A stretch of 64,000 nucleotides of DNA. It comes from Lithodes maja. Lineage: Eukaryota; Arthropoda; Malacostraca; Decapoda; Lithodidae. Of the stretch, positions 20,529-30,695 are shown piece after piece (position 1 is the first letter of the stretch; every line of letters begins with the position of its first letter). The stretch spans positions 1 through 64,000 of the forward strand of contig JBAKBP010004465.1 of NCBI GenBank assembly GCA_037953745.1, read 5' to 3'. Under the pieces are notes generated by a model, which did no database searches, had not been told where the DNA came from, and saw only the letters and a program-made list of their open reading frames with translations. Made by a program: the position numbers and the translations under genes.

Positions 20529-21887
20529 ACACTAGTTGTACTTACACTAGTTGTATTTGCGGGAGTGAGCATGCTCGTTAATTCCCGCCTCCTAAGATAT
20601 GTTTGTCATACCGTGCTTTGAAACTATGCACTGATGGTGCAGACACTACTTCGGCTGGCAATTTGTTCCACCCACTAATCGAGTTGGTAGGAAATCTTTT
20701 ACTTTTCAGATCAGATTTACTATTTAGCACCTTTAGTTTGTAGCTGTGACCTCTTGTCCTCTCACCTCCATCCCTCTCTATGAAGTTTTCTTGGTCAATT
20801 TTGTCAATACCTCTAACACATTTATATATCTGAATTTGCTGTCCTCGTTTCCTTCTCTGTTCCAGTGTAGGTAGATTCAATCTCTCGAGCCTCTCTTGGT
20901 ACTCCAAATTTTCCAAACCTGGGATCATCCTCGTAGCTGCTCTCTGTACCCTCTCAATTTTGTGGATATGTTTCTTCAAGTGAGGGGACCACACTACAGA
21001 TGCATATTCCATCCTGGGTCTTATTATTGCCGTTATTATTTGTTTCATGGTGTTTTCATTAAGATAATTGAAAGACATCCTGATATTTGCCAATAGTGCT
21101 AGTGATTCTCTCACTATCTTATTTACGTGGCTTTCTGGAGACATGTTATCCCTAAATTCTATCCCCAAGTCTTTTTCTTTTTCTGCTTTGGGAATCACTT
21201 AGTTTCCTAGTTTATAATCTTTTCTAGGTCTGTACTTGCTTTTACCCATTTCTAGAGTCTTACATTTCCCTGCATTGAACTCCATATTCCATTTGATGCT
21301 CCATTCATGGATCTTTTGCAAATCTGCTTGGAGCTCAAGGCAATCCTCCTGGGTTCTGATCGTTTTAAGCAGCTTAGCATCGTCCGCAAACATACTCATG
21401 TAGCTTGTTAGTCCCTCAGGTAAGTCATTTACAAATATTAGAAACATGATTGGGGCTAGAACAGATCCTTGTGGTACCCCACTCGTAATTTGAGTCCAGT
21501 TTGACGATTTCCCCCTTACTGTTGTTCTCATCTGTCTTCCGCTAAGGTAGCTCTCCATCCATTTCAGCAGTTTGTCTCCTACTATGTTTTAATTTCCACA
21601 GCAATCTCTTGTGTGGAACTTTGTCAAATGCCTTTTTAAAGTCTAGGTAGGCACAGTCTACCCATCCTTCCCTCTTGTCCACTGTGTCTATTACTCTAGA
21701 GTAAAAACTCAACAAGTTGCTTACACATGATCTGCCACCTCTGAATCCAAATTGTCGGTCGGTAATTAATCTTTTGGATTCCAGGTAGTTCACCCATTTG
21801 TCCCTTATTAATCCTTCCAGAATCTTCATGAGGATGCTCAATAGTGATACAGGTCTATAGTTCAGTGGTTTATCTCTGCTTCCTCCC
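20525..21887 (-). pseudogene. LINE C copy 1, 3' half (reverse transcriptase), decayed
   Basis: Minus-strand CR1/L2-like LINE. The tail has repeats of TACAACTAGTGTAAG ending in ACACAC, preceded by a GCGGGA...GAGCATGCTC...TCCCGC hairpin (20559-20588). Frames at 21542-21841, 21199-21558 and 20578-21198 cover the RT (QFGFRGGRS, SGVPQGS, MFADDAKLL) and the C-terminal region. Compared with copy 2 it carries a GAA-to-TAA stop at about 21199; a small indel near 21575 shifts the frame. It ends at TTAA 21888, where piggyBac is inserted; the 5' half resumes at 27382. Confidence 0.9.
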
Positions 21888-22264
21888 TTAACCCTCCAAC
21901 CCCGGCTAGGGTAGATCGTGACTGTACTCTGTGACCGGGGGTTTTGAGGAATTTTGGTCCATGTTGATTCACCTGTTACTCCTGAAATACATTACACAAA
22001 GTTATAAAAAAAAAAAAAAAATGTTGCACAAACCTTCATGTGTAGAATGCCATTGAGTAGAGGTCTCTAGCCCAAGTGATTGCATAATGGTGAGCGCGGG
22101 AAGTGGAGTGATTTTTATGCGTGAAAATCTTCCCGCGTTCGGATGCGTCGCCTTGGCCCAGGCCCCGGCTTGGCTAACCTACTGCGCACTTAGCCACTCG
22201 TCGCGCCAAACTTTTTACCTCCCGGAGGCGATTTTATTTATTGATAGTGATGTTATTATAGTTA

Positions 22265-23212
22265 CAGTAAACTTCCGTTAATCCGAAGGGCAGCGGACCG
22301 GCCCTCGTTCGGATTAGTGGATTTTTCGGATTATCGGACTTTACCCCTATGAACCTGTGTATGACGAAAACATCGAGACATTAGGCCACCCAAATGACAC
22401 AATGGTGCACACACACATATCATATGTTCATGAAATCACTTCAAAAGTTTACCATTGTCATTGTAGCCTATTACCTACCTTCAAAACATTCAGATTAATG
22501 GTCAAAGGAATCTGCTGATATAAACGTCTTCTTCTTCTTCCGTCTACTAGCGAGTTTGTCTTGCTCTTTAAGATCAGATGTGGTTCGGGAAGTAATGCCT
22601 TAACAACGGCACTTCCCTGAGAAGTTCTTGTAATTTTCCTTTTGTGATGTGCTCTTGTTATATTATATTGTATTGAAAGCACCCTTGTCTTGTTGTCTTG
22701 AAAGCACCCTTGGGACGCTCCGATCACTGAACTATAAATAGTAGCGTATCGGAACGTCCAAAGGTGCGTTTTCAAGCTCAAGGCTAATACATCCAAAGGT
22801 GCGTTTTCAAGCTCAAGACTGAATGCGCTTGCAGAAAATGCGGTGCAAGCCAGTAGCGCATCGGAGCGTCCCAAGGATGCGTTCAAGAGCAAAACAAACT
22901 CTCTAGCAGACGATGTAGAAGAAGAAGGTTTTTACGTTTATATCAGTAGCTTCCTTTGACCATTAATCTGAATGTTTTGAAGTAGGTAATAGGCTACAAT
23001 GACAATGGTAAACTTTTAAAGTGAATTCATGAACATATGATATGTGTGTGCTCCATTATGTGTCATTTGAGTGGCCTAATGCCTCAAAAAGGGGACTTTG
23101 GGACTTCTTGAAATTCGGACCATCGGGTGAATTCGGATTTGGCCTCAAATTGAAAAATTCGGACTATTGGGAGATTCGAATCATCGGTCGTCGGATTAAC
23201 GGACTTTTACTG
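22265..23212. mobile_element. Foldback MITE, first of a tandem pair
   Basis: TA then CAGTAAACTTCCGTTAATCC at 22265, with the inverse end TTAACGGACTTTTACTG at 23212. Most of each half is complementary to the other: the AATCTGAATGTTTTGAAG block near 22480 recurs inverted near 22965. The whole could form a long hairpin. The central part has two direct AAGGTGCGTTTTCAAGCTC repeats. A 144-codon frame inside has no recognisable domain. CAG ends plus TA fit a Tc1/mariner/pogo-mobilised MITE. Confidence 0.83.
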
Positions 23213-24185
23213 AGTAAACTTCCGTTAATCCGAAGGGCAGCGGACCGGCCCTCGTTCGGATTAGTGGATTTTTCGGATTATCGGACTTTACCCCTATGAA
23301 CCTGTGTATGACGAAAACATCGAGACATTAGGCCACCCAAATGACACAATGGTGCACACACACATATCATATGTTCATGAAATCACTTCAAAAGTTTACC
23401 ATTGTCATTGTAGCCTATTACCTACCTTCAAAACATTCAGATTAATGGTCAAAGGAATCTGCTGATATAAACGTCTTCTTCTTCTTCTGTCTACTAGCGA
23501 GTTTGTCTTGCTCTTTAAGATCAGATGTGGTTCGGGAAGTAATGCCTTAACAACGGCACTTCCCTGAGAAGTTCTTGTAATTTTCCTTTTGTGATGTGCT
23601 CTTGTTATATTATATTGTATTGAAAGCACCCTTGTCTTGTTGTCTTGAAAGCACCCTTGGGACGCTCCGATCACTGAACTATAAATAGTAGCGTATCGGA
23701 ACGTCCAAAGGTGCGTTTTCAAGCTCAAGGCTAATACATCCAAAGGTGCGTTTTCAAGCTCAAGACTGAATGCGCTTGCAGAAAATGCGGTGCAAGCCAG
23801 TAGCGCATCAGAGCGTCCCAAGGATGCGTTCAAGAGCAAAACAAACTCTCTAGCAGACGATATGGAAGAAGAAGAAGAAGGTGTTTACGTTTATATCAGT
23901 AGCTTCCTTTGACCATTAATCTGAATGTTTTGAAGTAGGTAATAGGCTACAATGACAATGGTAAACTTTTAAAGTGAATTCATGAACATATGATATGTGT
24001 GTGCTCCATTATGTGTCATTTGAGTGGCCTAATGCCTCAAAAAGGGGACTTTGGGACTTCTTGAAATTCGGACCAACTTCTTGAAATTCGGACCATCGGG
24101 TGAATTCGGATTTGGCCTCAAATTGAAAAATTCGGACTATTGGGAGATTCGAATCATCGGTCGTCGGATTAACGGACTTTTACTG
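23213..24185. mobile_element. Foldback MITE, second of the tandem pair
   Basis: Near-identical head-to-tail copy of 22265-23212. The junction reads TTTTACTGAGTAAACTTCCG, so the second copy lacks its first C and there is no TA between them; TA occurs only at the outer ends (22263 and 24186). It carries a 20-bp tandem duplication near 24060 (TTCTTGAAATTCGGACCA) and an expanded GAA run near 23870. Confidence 0.83.
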
Positions 24186-24261
24186 TACATTGTTTTATTT
24201 CCACTTGTTGCCTATATACATACATATTGTCAGTCTTTGGTACTTTCACTATGATTATTAG

Positions 24262-26412
24262 TTAGTACTCCTGCTTGGTGTGGTATTCAGCAAAGCACGG
24301 TATAGCACATAGTGACACCTGGCACTCCACACACTGCATGGTGGTCTTTTTCTGCTTCCTCGGCCTCACCTGGCTGTTCCAACAGACATGGCACCGCCTT
24401 CTGCTAATGGTGACTCCATCTCGTTCCAGAGGCAGGTAACCGAGCTTGTGCACATTTAGATACTGTGCACACTGCATGCGGTCCTGAACGGGGCACCCAG
24501 GTTGTGCCACTGCCCTCTGTGGCGTAGCATACCTGTCCAGGAGCTCCACCAACACCTGTTTTTGGAACCTCCGCAGGCTACTGAACTTCCTGGGTGTGCG
24601 CGGATTCCGAAGCCTGTAGATATTGTAGGCATTCAGCATTGACATGTCCACCATGTGCAGAAAGAACTTTTTGTACCATCTGCACGAGGTACGCAGACAG
24701 TCGATGAAGCCTATCTGCATGTCGGACTTGTCCACCAGCCTCATATTTATGTTGTAGTCCATTACAGCATCGGGCTTGGTCACCCTGACTTGGGTGCGGC
24801 GATCCACCTTGCCAGTCTCAACCATTTCCCCCTTGTGGACGGTGCTCAGGAGGTTGACCTTCCGCTGGTCGTGCCAGTGGATAGCCAGAAAGGGTCCCGA
24901 CTTCTTCTTGAAGACATCGCCTTTCTTGGTTTTAGGAGGGAAAGTTGGCATGCCCTTCCTTTTTGCTCTAACTGTGCCTACAGTCCCCATCTTGCGCTGA
25001 TGGAGGTACTTTGAGAGAGTGGGGGACGTGTAGTAGTTGTCCGTGTAGAGGACGTGATTCTTTTCGAAGTACCGGTTCATCATGGCTTGAACCACTGCTC
25101 CGCCAAAGCCAATGAGGGGGTCTATTTCCACGTCCCCTTCCTTCCCGCTGTAGACCAGGAAGTCCAGGACATAGCCAGTTTGGCAATCGCACAGCACAAA
25201 GAACTTTATACCAAAGCGATGTCTCTTTGAGGGGATGTACTGCCTGAAGCTCAGCTTTCCCCGGAACAGCACAAGAGACTCGTCAATACAGACGTTGCAG
25301 AAGGGCGTGAAGTATGACGTGAAACGTTCTCGCATCATCTCGTACAACGTCCTAATCTTCCACAGCTTGTCAGAGAGATGCATGTCGGTGTTGGTGACAA
25401 GATGGAGCGCTCCGAGGATGTCGAGGTACCGGTCCCGAGAGATGTATTTCCCGAAGGCAGGGGTGGATATCAGATCTTTGGTGATCCAATAGTCAGCCAA
25501 CCTGTGCTTCTTTACATGAGGCATTAGCATGGTGATTGCCAGGAACACCATGAACTCGGGATGAGTCACTGGGGTCCACCGCTTCATGTGGCCCTTGGTC
25601 ACCTTGCCAAAAAAGTTCACCTGGATTTGGTGGTGCTTGTTTGTCTCTTCTATGACAAACTCAGTAACCTCCTTATCAAAAAATGCCTCAAAAAGCTCAT
25701 GTGGTGGAGCATTGGGGCCTGCAGGAAAACTTGGGGTAACTCCTGAAGCCTCCTGTACCTCATCAAAAGGGGTTACATCAGGGTCATTCACTTCATCAGC
25801 AGCCACATCCTGCCAGTTGAAAATATAAAATGGGTCCTTCTGGCGACGCTGACGAGGAGCTACAGCTGGGGCAGCACGCCCACGAACTTTGGCGGCGCGC
25901 ACCCTAGGGCGGCCAGGAGCGCGACGGCGCCCAGGCCCAGCCCGGCGGCCAGGGCGGCCAGGAGCACGACGGCCCTGGGCAAAGCGTCTGGGTTGAGGGT
26001 CGTCGATGTCCATAAAGTCATCGTCGTTGTCGTCAGAGCCGTCATCTTGCCCTGACGGTGGACCCAGGTAATCATGGCCAGAGTCATCTGTGAGGTGCCC
26101 TTCATCTTCAGACCCCCCCTCATAATCTCGCGGGGAACGAATGATGCGTGGGCGGCGTGTAGGTCGGCGAGGTGGGGAAGGAGTGGCAGGTGAGGCTCTG
26201 TCATCTTCATGCAGAGGTTCGGGGCTCCTTGGCCTACGACGAGTCGTAGACAGCACTGGTTCAGTGTCTGTAGGTGCAGGTATGGATGCGAGGTCAAATA
26301 TCTCGTCAGGAACCTCTGTTGTAGGCTGGAGAGGTGGGGTGGACCCTGGGGAAACTTGCGGGGGCGTATGGCTGGGACCGGCAGGGGTGGAAGCCGCGGG
26401 AGCCTCGAACAA
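24262..26412 (-). CDS. piggyBac transposase, main ORF
   Basis: A 716-codon frame encoding the DDE transposase that cuts at TTAA and rejoins DNA without scars. Counted from 26412, residues 1-230 are acidic, Pro- and Arg-rich linker. The catalytic domain follows, with aspartates in CIDESLVLFRGK (about D377), VLYTDNYYTS (about D458) and MRLVDKSDMQ (about D561). The C-terminus is a cysteine-rich zinc-binding domain (CHVCWN, CVECQVSLCAIPC). The frame has no ATG at its beginning: the same frame continues upstream past a TGA at 26431 to the N-terminal part. Thus the catalytic part is intact but the gene is broken near its front. Confidence 0.93.
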   Translation of the reverse strand: MFEAPAASTPAGPSHTPPQVSPGSTPPLQPTTEVPDEIFDLASIPAPTDTEPVLSTTRRRPRSPEPLHEDDRASPATPSPPRRPTRRPRIIRSPRDYEGGSEDEGHLTDDSGHDYLGPPSGQDDGSDDNDDDFMDIDDPQPRRFAQGRRAPGRPGRRAGPGRRRAPGRPRVRAAKVRGRAAPAVAPRQRRQKDPFYIFNWQDVAADEVNDPDVTPFDEVQEASGVTPSFPAGPNAPPHELFEAFFDKEVTEFVIEETNKHHQIQVNFFGKVTKGHMKRWTPVTHPEFMVFLAITMLMPHVKKHRLADYWITKDLISTPAFGKYISRDRYLDILGALHLVTNTDMHLSDKLWKIRTLYEMMRERFTSYFTPFCNVCIDESLVLFRGKLSFRQYIPSKRHRFGIKFFVLCDCQTGYVLDFLVYSGKEGDVEIDPLIGFGGAVVQAMMNRYFEKNHVLYTDNYYTSPTLSKYLHQRKMGTVGTVRAKRKGMPTFPPKTKKGDVFKKKSGPFLAIHWHDQRKVNLLSTVHKGEMVETGKVDRRTQVRVTKPDAVMDYNINMRLVDKSDMQIGFIDCLRTSCRWYKKFFLHMVDMSMLNAYNIYRLRNPRTPRKFSSLRRFQKQVLVELLDRYATPQRAVAQPGCPVQDRMQCAQYLNVHKLGYLPLERDGVTISRRRCHVCWNSQVRPRKQKKTTMQCVECQVSLCAIPCFAEYHTKQEY

Positions 26413-26430
26413 AGAGCGCCTACTTGTAGC

Positions 26431-27186
26431 TCATTTTTTCACATATTTTCTCCCTTTTCCCTTTTCTGTAGTAGTATGTCTCCTCTCGGGGGAAATAGGG
26501 GGTAAATAGGCCGAAAGTGGGGGGTCCTCAACCCTAGGCAGTGCTGGTGGTGGTGGTGGGGAAGAATGGCGGGCGCCTGGGGCAACTTGGGTGGCGTGGG
26601 TAGATAAGGAAGACAATGGCGGGTCAACCTCACCCTCACGCTCAGCCTCACTGGCACCCTCACGCACTGCTCCCTCACCAAGTTTTAGGGCCTCTTTCCT
26701 GGCTGCCGCGGCCGCCTTTTCAAGAACTTGCTTCTTTTAGAAACGTATCTTGAATGGGGATTTAGCTGGCGAAGGGCTAGGTGTCGTGTCACTCAACCTA
26801 AACTTGGCAGTCGACCTAGTGCTGTCCCATTCGCTCACTCTCACTACACTCTCATCACCTTGCACAACTATATCACGTTCAGTACTATCATCACTTTCAT
26901 CGTCATGCTCAAATCCAACAAATTGCGCGTCTCTTTGATGAATTTCGTCTAGATCGTCTAAATCTTCACTATAGTGAGACTGATAAGACTCGGAGCTATC
27001 ACTGCCCAAGTCATCAACACTATTTTGTCCTTCACCACGTTCATAACTCCTCAAAGCTATTTCAATACCTCCGGGAGTCAACGCATCTTGTACGTGCCTT
27101 TGCGTTAGGGCGCGACGAACATGGGCAGGCGTCGAAGGGAGCATGGAATCGGACACAGGGGAATCACTTTTTGGGCTAGTATCCAT
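26431..27186 (-). pseudogene. piggyBac transposase N-terminal part with two in-frame stops
   Basis: In the same frame as the main transposase ORF. ATG at 27186 starts MDTSPKSD followed by an acidic, Ser-rich region (DDLGSDSSESYQSHYSEDL), as in many piggyBac N-termini. A TAA at 26737 follows PFKIRF. The frame then reads on as helical KKQVLEKAAAAARKEALK and Pro-rich sequence up to a TGA at 26431. The continuing protein-like character beyond both stops suggests point mutations in a once continuous gene; an intron spanning one stop (GGTGAGG occurs near 26682) is an alternative. Confidence 0.75.
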
Positions 27187-27381
27187 GTTGGCGGCAGGGT
27201 AGAGACTGTTTTGGTGGCGTACATGCTGTCTGGTGGCGTCGCCTAGCGACCACGGAACGAAATGTTTACGCGCGCCATTCGAAAGCACATACGCAAGCAA
27301 TGGTACAGTGTTGTACCACCCGGGTTCCTCGGGTCAAACCATAATGGTACACACGTGTACCACCCGGGGTTGAAGGGTTAA

Positions 27382-28919
27382 ATATAGGAATAATGTTTGC
27401 TCTTTTCCATTCTGTAGGTACTATCCCTGTGTCCAATGATTTGGTCATTATGTCATATAACGGTATACTCAGTTCCATAGCATTTTCTTTAATAATCCAG
27501 CCTGATACTCCGTCCGGTCCAGCGGCTTTGTTTGGATCCACCTTACTCATTTTGTCTATGAGCTCTGGTCTGTTAAATGTTACTTCCGGCATTTCCTCTG
27601 TACCTATCTCATTGGTTTCTGGTGCAATGAATTCTCCTTCTTTTGTAAATACTGATGCAAAATTTCTATTTAGTTCTTCCGCAATCTCTGTATCCTCTTC
27701 TATGATTCTGTTTCCACTTTTAATCTTAACGATCGTGGCTTTTATCTTCCTTTTGCCGTTTACAAATTTGAAAAACATTTTTGGATTCTTTTCATAGTTC
27801 TCCACTATCCCTTTCTCATGGTTTGCCTCTGACCTCCTCCTCATTTCTGTGTATTTGTTTCTCTCCTCTTTATACTTTTGCCTGTTATCTTCCGAATCCC
27901 AGTTTCTCATCTTTTTCCAGGCTTTGTTTTTTGCTTCCTGTGCTTGCCTACATTCGCGGTTAAACCATACTTTGCGATTACTTTTTTTCCTTTTATTAAT
28001 GTACTTAGGGACAAAAGTTCTTATACCAGTATCATAGATCTCCATGAATGCCTTGAGTTTTTTGTCTATCTCACTTTCAGATAACACCTGATCCCAATTT
28101 TGTGACTTGAAAAAATCCCGTAGTCCTACGAAATCGGTTCTGGAATACATCCAGTGATTTTCCTTGTGCTTTTCCCTTCCCTTGGGTAGATTATACTTCA
28201 ATAGTAAGTCTATGTCTAGAACTGCATGGTCGCTTTTTCCTAGTGGGCATAGGTACTGAATACTTTGAACCTCCTCCTCCCTTCTTGTGAATAGAAGGTC
28301 CAATCTAGCTGGTTGATCACTTCCCCTTACTCTTGTTGACTCTTTTACATGTTGGTATATAGAATTTTCCATGGCCATACTTAAAAATTCATAGCTCCAA
28401 CTTTCCTCCCCTGCTCCGACTTCAAGATCTTCCCAATTCACTTCCTTGCAGTTAAAGTCCCCACACATGACTATTTCATCCTTTGAAGCCAAGATATTTC
28501 CTAGCACACTAATTGTTTCCTTACGCATTAGGCTATGCTCCTCCTTACCCCATGTCTTCGTCTTGGGAGGTACATACGCTACTATCACCACTATTTTTTC
28601 GTTTCCACCAATCTCTATTGCTAAAACTTCTGCTGTTGAAGTTACTAGTTTTATCTCAGACACAATCAAATCTTTCCTAGTAAGGATGCACACGCCACCT
28701 CCATGTCGAAATTTTCTGTCCCTCCTCCAAATCCTGTATTCAGACCATCCTAGCAAATTTATATCGAGGTCTTCTCTTAGTTTTGTCTCAGTGAGACATA
28801 CTATTTCTGGTTTCTTAGTATTGAGTAAGTCTGTTAGTTCTAGTTTCTTAGAGATTAGCCCATCGACATTGCTATATAGAATCCTTGTACTTTCTAGTCC
28901 CCCATTACCTGCTCCAAGC

Positions 28920-28922
<3 letters not shown>
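27382..28922 (-). pseudogene. LINE C copy 1, 5' half (endonuclease and start of RT)
   Basis: Minus-strand frame (27382-28756 and open upstream to about 28870) encoding an endonuclease (TKLRED, then MCGDFNCKEVNW, then PLGKSDH) and the beginning of the RT (AAGPDGVSGWI, TEWKRANIIPIF). It ends at the TTAA of the piggyBac insertion; the next RT codons are at 21887. The last residues of the frame, from PSTPGG onward, are piggyBac end sequence and not LINE. The 5' end abuts (TG)n at 28923. Confidence 0.9.

Positions 28923-28983
<61 letters not shown>
28923..28983. repeat. (TG)n microsatellite
   Basis: About 30 TG units between the LINE C 5' end and SINE copy 3. Confidence 0.95.
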
Positions 28984-28987
<4 letters not shown>

Positions 28988-29444
28988 ACTCTAGTTGTAT
29001 TGTATTTACTCTAGTTGTATTGCGGGAGTGAGCATGCTCGTTATTTCCCGCCTCCTATATGTGTAGGTGTTATATGTATCGTTGGAATGGCTGTGGATGT
29101 GTGTGTAGTCTGTATTTTTAGCCAATTGGCGACATCGGAAACGAAGGCTTAGGGTGGATCTGTATGGTACCATTCTCACTATAGATGGTACCGTCTCGCC
29201 CGAAGGCTTAGGTAGCCATCAGCTTAGGTGAACCATATGATACCCATCTCGCCTTGTACCATTTTTGCCAACCCCAGATGGGACGTCACAACGTCGTCCA
29301 CTTATTCCAGGTACCTATTTACAGCTAGGTGAACTGAGGCTAACACATGAAAGGAGACAAGCCCAATTTGTCTCCGCCCGGCCGGGGATTGAACCCCCGA
29401 CCCCTCGTGTGTGAGACGAGAGCTCTACCTACTAGGCTACGGGC
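28984..29444 (-). mobile_element. tRNA-derived SINE, copy 3 with LINE C-type tail
   Basis: Same tRNA-like head (GCCCGTAGCCTAGTAGG at 29444) and body as the other SINEs. The 3' part differs: it carries the LINE C hairpin GCGGGA...GAGCATGCTC...TCCCGC (29022-29051) and repeats of ACAACTAGAGTAAATAC before (AC)n. This exchange of the 3' end for a LINE terminus points to LINE C-type RT as the mobilising enzyme. Confidence 0.9.
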
Positions 29445-29457
29445 TCTGTGTGTGTGT

Positions 29458-30656
29458 ATTTACCTATTTGTAGTATACAGGAGTTGAGCTTTTTAGGCTC
29501 GTATTGTCCCGCTTCCTGAGTTACAATTATCTAACTTTGCCTTAAAAATATGAATGTTTTTGGCACACACCACTTCCTCTTCCAACTGATTCCATTTACT
29601 TATACTTCTGTAAGGGAAACTATACTTTCTCACATCTCCTTTACATCTTCCTTTCATTAGCTTATATCTATGCCCCCTAGTTCTACCATTATCTTTCACA
29701 ATATAACCCTTCTTGTCCACCTTTTCGAGTCCTCTCACACATTTGTACATCATAATCATATCGCCTCTCTCCCTCCTATCCATTAGAGATGGTAAATCTA
29801 ATTTCTTTAATCTCTCCTCATATGGTAATTCTCTCAGTTCTGGTATCATCCTAGTTGCAGCTCTCTGAACCTTCTCCAACTTCTTTATATGCTTTTTTAG
29901 ATGTGGTGCCCACACCACTGCCGCATACTCCAGTCTTGGTCTCACCAATGTTTTTATTATTTTCTCCAGCATCTCCTCGTTTATATAGTTAAATGCTATT
30001 TTTATTCTGTTTAGCAGTCCATATGTTTCTCCCACTATCTTATTAATATGATTCTCAGGTGAAAGATCACTCCTAACAGTTATCCCTAAGTCCTTTTCTT
30101 TCTCTGATGGGTTAATAGTGTTTTCTCCTAACTTATATTCCATATGTGGCCTTCTTTTACTTACTCCCATTTCCACTACATGACATTTATTTGTGTTAAA
30201 TTCCATTTTCCACTTCTTGCTCCATTGATCTATCCTATCCAAATCCCTCTGCAATTCCCTACCACTGTTTTCATCTTCTATATGCTTCATGATCTTGGCA
30301 TCATCTGCAAACATATTCATATATGCACTTATATCCTTTGGCATGTCGTTAATGTATATTAGAAACATTATGGGAGCCAGCACCGCTCCCTGCGGAACTC
30401 CACTTGTGACATCTTTCCACGTAGAAAATTTATCTCTGATAGTAGTCCTCATCTGTCTCCCTGAAAGATAGTCCTCCATCCAATTTAACAAACTACCCTG
30501 AATCCCTCCATACTCTTTTAATTTCCACTTCAGCCTGCTATGCGATACTCTGTCAAAAGCTTTCTTCATGTCAATATATACGCAATCCACCCATCCATCT
30601 CTCTCTTGTAATATGTCAACCACTCTGTCATAAAAACTGAGTAGATTTGTAACACA
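29458..30656 (-). mobile_element. LINE D copy 1 (5'-truncated)
   Basis: Minus-strand LINE with tail TACTACAAATAGGTAAATACAC beside (AC)n and a GGA...GAGC...GCTC...TCC hairpin at about 29478-29512. Truncated in the RT domain and ending at (TG)n near 30659. Confidence 0.88.
29493..30623 (-). CDS. LINE D reverse transcriptase C-terminal part (376 codons)
   Basis: Frame starts within the RT (DCVYIDMKKAFDRVSHSRL), passes SGVPQGAVLAPIMFLIYINDM and catalytic MFADDAKIM, and ends with the VRPRLEYAAVVWAPHLKKH and QRAATRMIPEL blocks. It is nearly identical to the same region of copy 2 at 31822-33570. It has no start codon of its own and lacks endonuclease and the first RT motifs. Confidence 0.88.
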   Translation of the reverse strand: MVDILQERDGWVDCVYIDMKKAFDRVSHSRLKWKLKEYGGIQGSLLNWMEDYLSGRQMRTTIRDKFSTWKDVTSGVPQGAVLAPIMFLIYINDMPKDISAYMNMFADDAKIMKHIEDENSGRELQRDLDRIDQWSKKWKMEFNTNKCHVVEMGVSKRRPHMEYKLGENTINPSEKEKDLGITVRSDLSPENHINKIVGETYGLLNRIKIAFNYINEEMLEKIIKTLVRPRLEYAAVVWAPHLKKHIKKLEKVQRAATRMIPELRELPYEERLKKLDLPSLMDRRERGDMIMMYKCVRGLEKVDKKGYIVKDNGRTRGHRYKLMKGRCKGDVRKYSFPYRSISKWNQLEEEVVCAKNIHIFKAKLDNCNSGSGTIRA

Positions 30657-30657
30657 A

Positions 30658-30658
<1 letters not shown>

Positions 30659-30691
<33 letters not shown>
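30659..30691. repeat. (TG)n microsatellite
   Basis: About 16 TG units between LINE D copy 1 (5' end) and LINE C copy 2 (3' tail). Confidence 0.95.

Positions 30692-30695
<4 letters not shown>

Larger units (their letters stand above)
21888..27381 (-). mobile_element. piggyBac transposon inserted in LINE C
   Basis: A 5.5 kb element bounded by TTAA (21888-21891 and 27378-27381), the piggyBac target duplication. Its 14-bp ends are CCCTCCAACCCCGG and CCCTTCAACCCCGG, with one mismatch. The right subterminal region holds GGTGGTACA/TGTACCA inverted motifs. It contains a minus-strand transposase gene with two premature stops and, near the left end, two tandem foldback elements. Between 21892 and 22260 I see only non-coding end sequence with a poly-A run. 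LINE C sequence flanks both sides and its reading frame matches up across a single TTAA. Confidence 0.95.

Noticed and set aside
22458..22892. 144-codon ORF, repeated at 23405-23839, as a conserved gene
   Set aside because: Both lie in the palindromic foldback MITE and their identity reflects recent duplication. No domain is visible and the ORF spans the hairpin arm.
24655..26509. Plus-strand ORFs opposite the piggyBac transposase
   Set aside because: Antisense to a recognisable transposase; no independent coding signal.
26675..26690. Confident intron in the piggyBac gene at GGTGAGG
   Set aside because: A donor-like sequence exists but I could not identify a matching acceptor that restores the frame and removes a stop, so it is kept only as an alternative.
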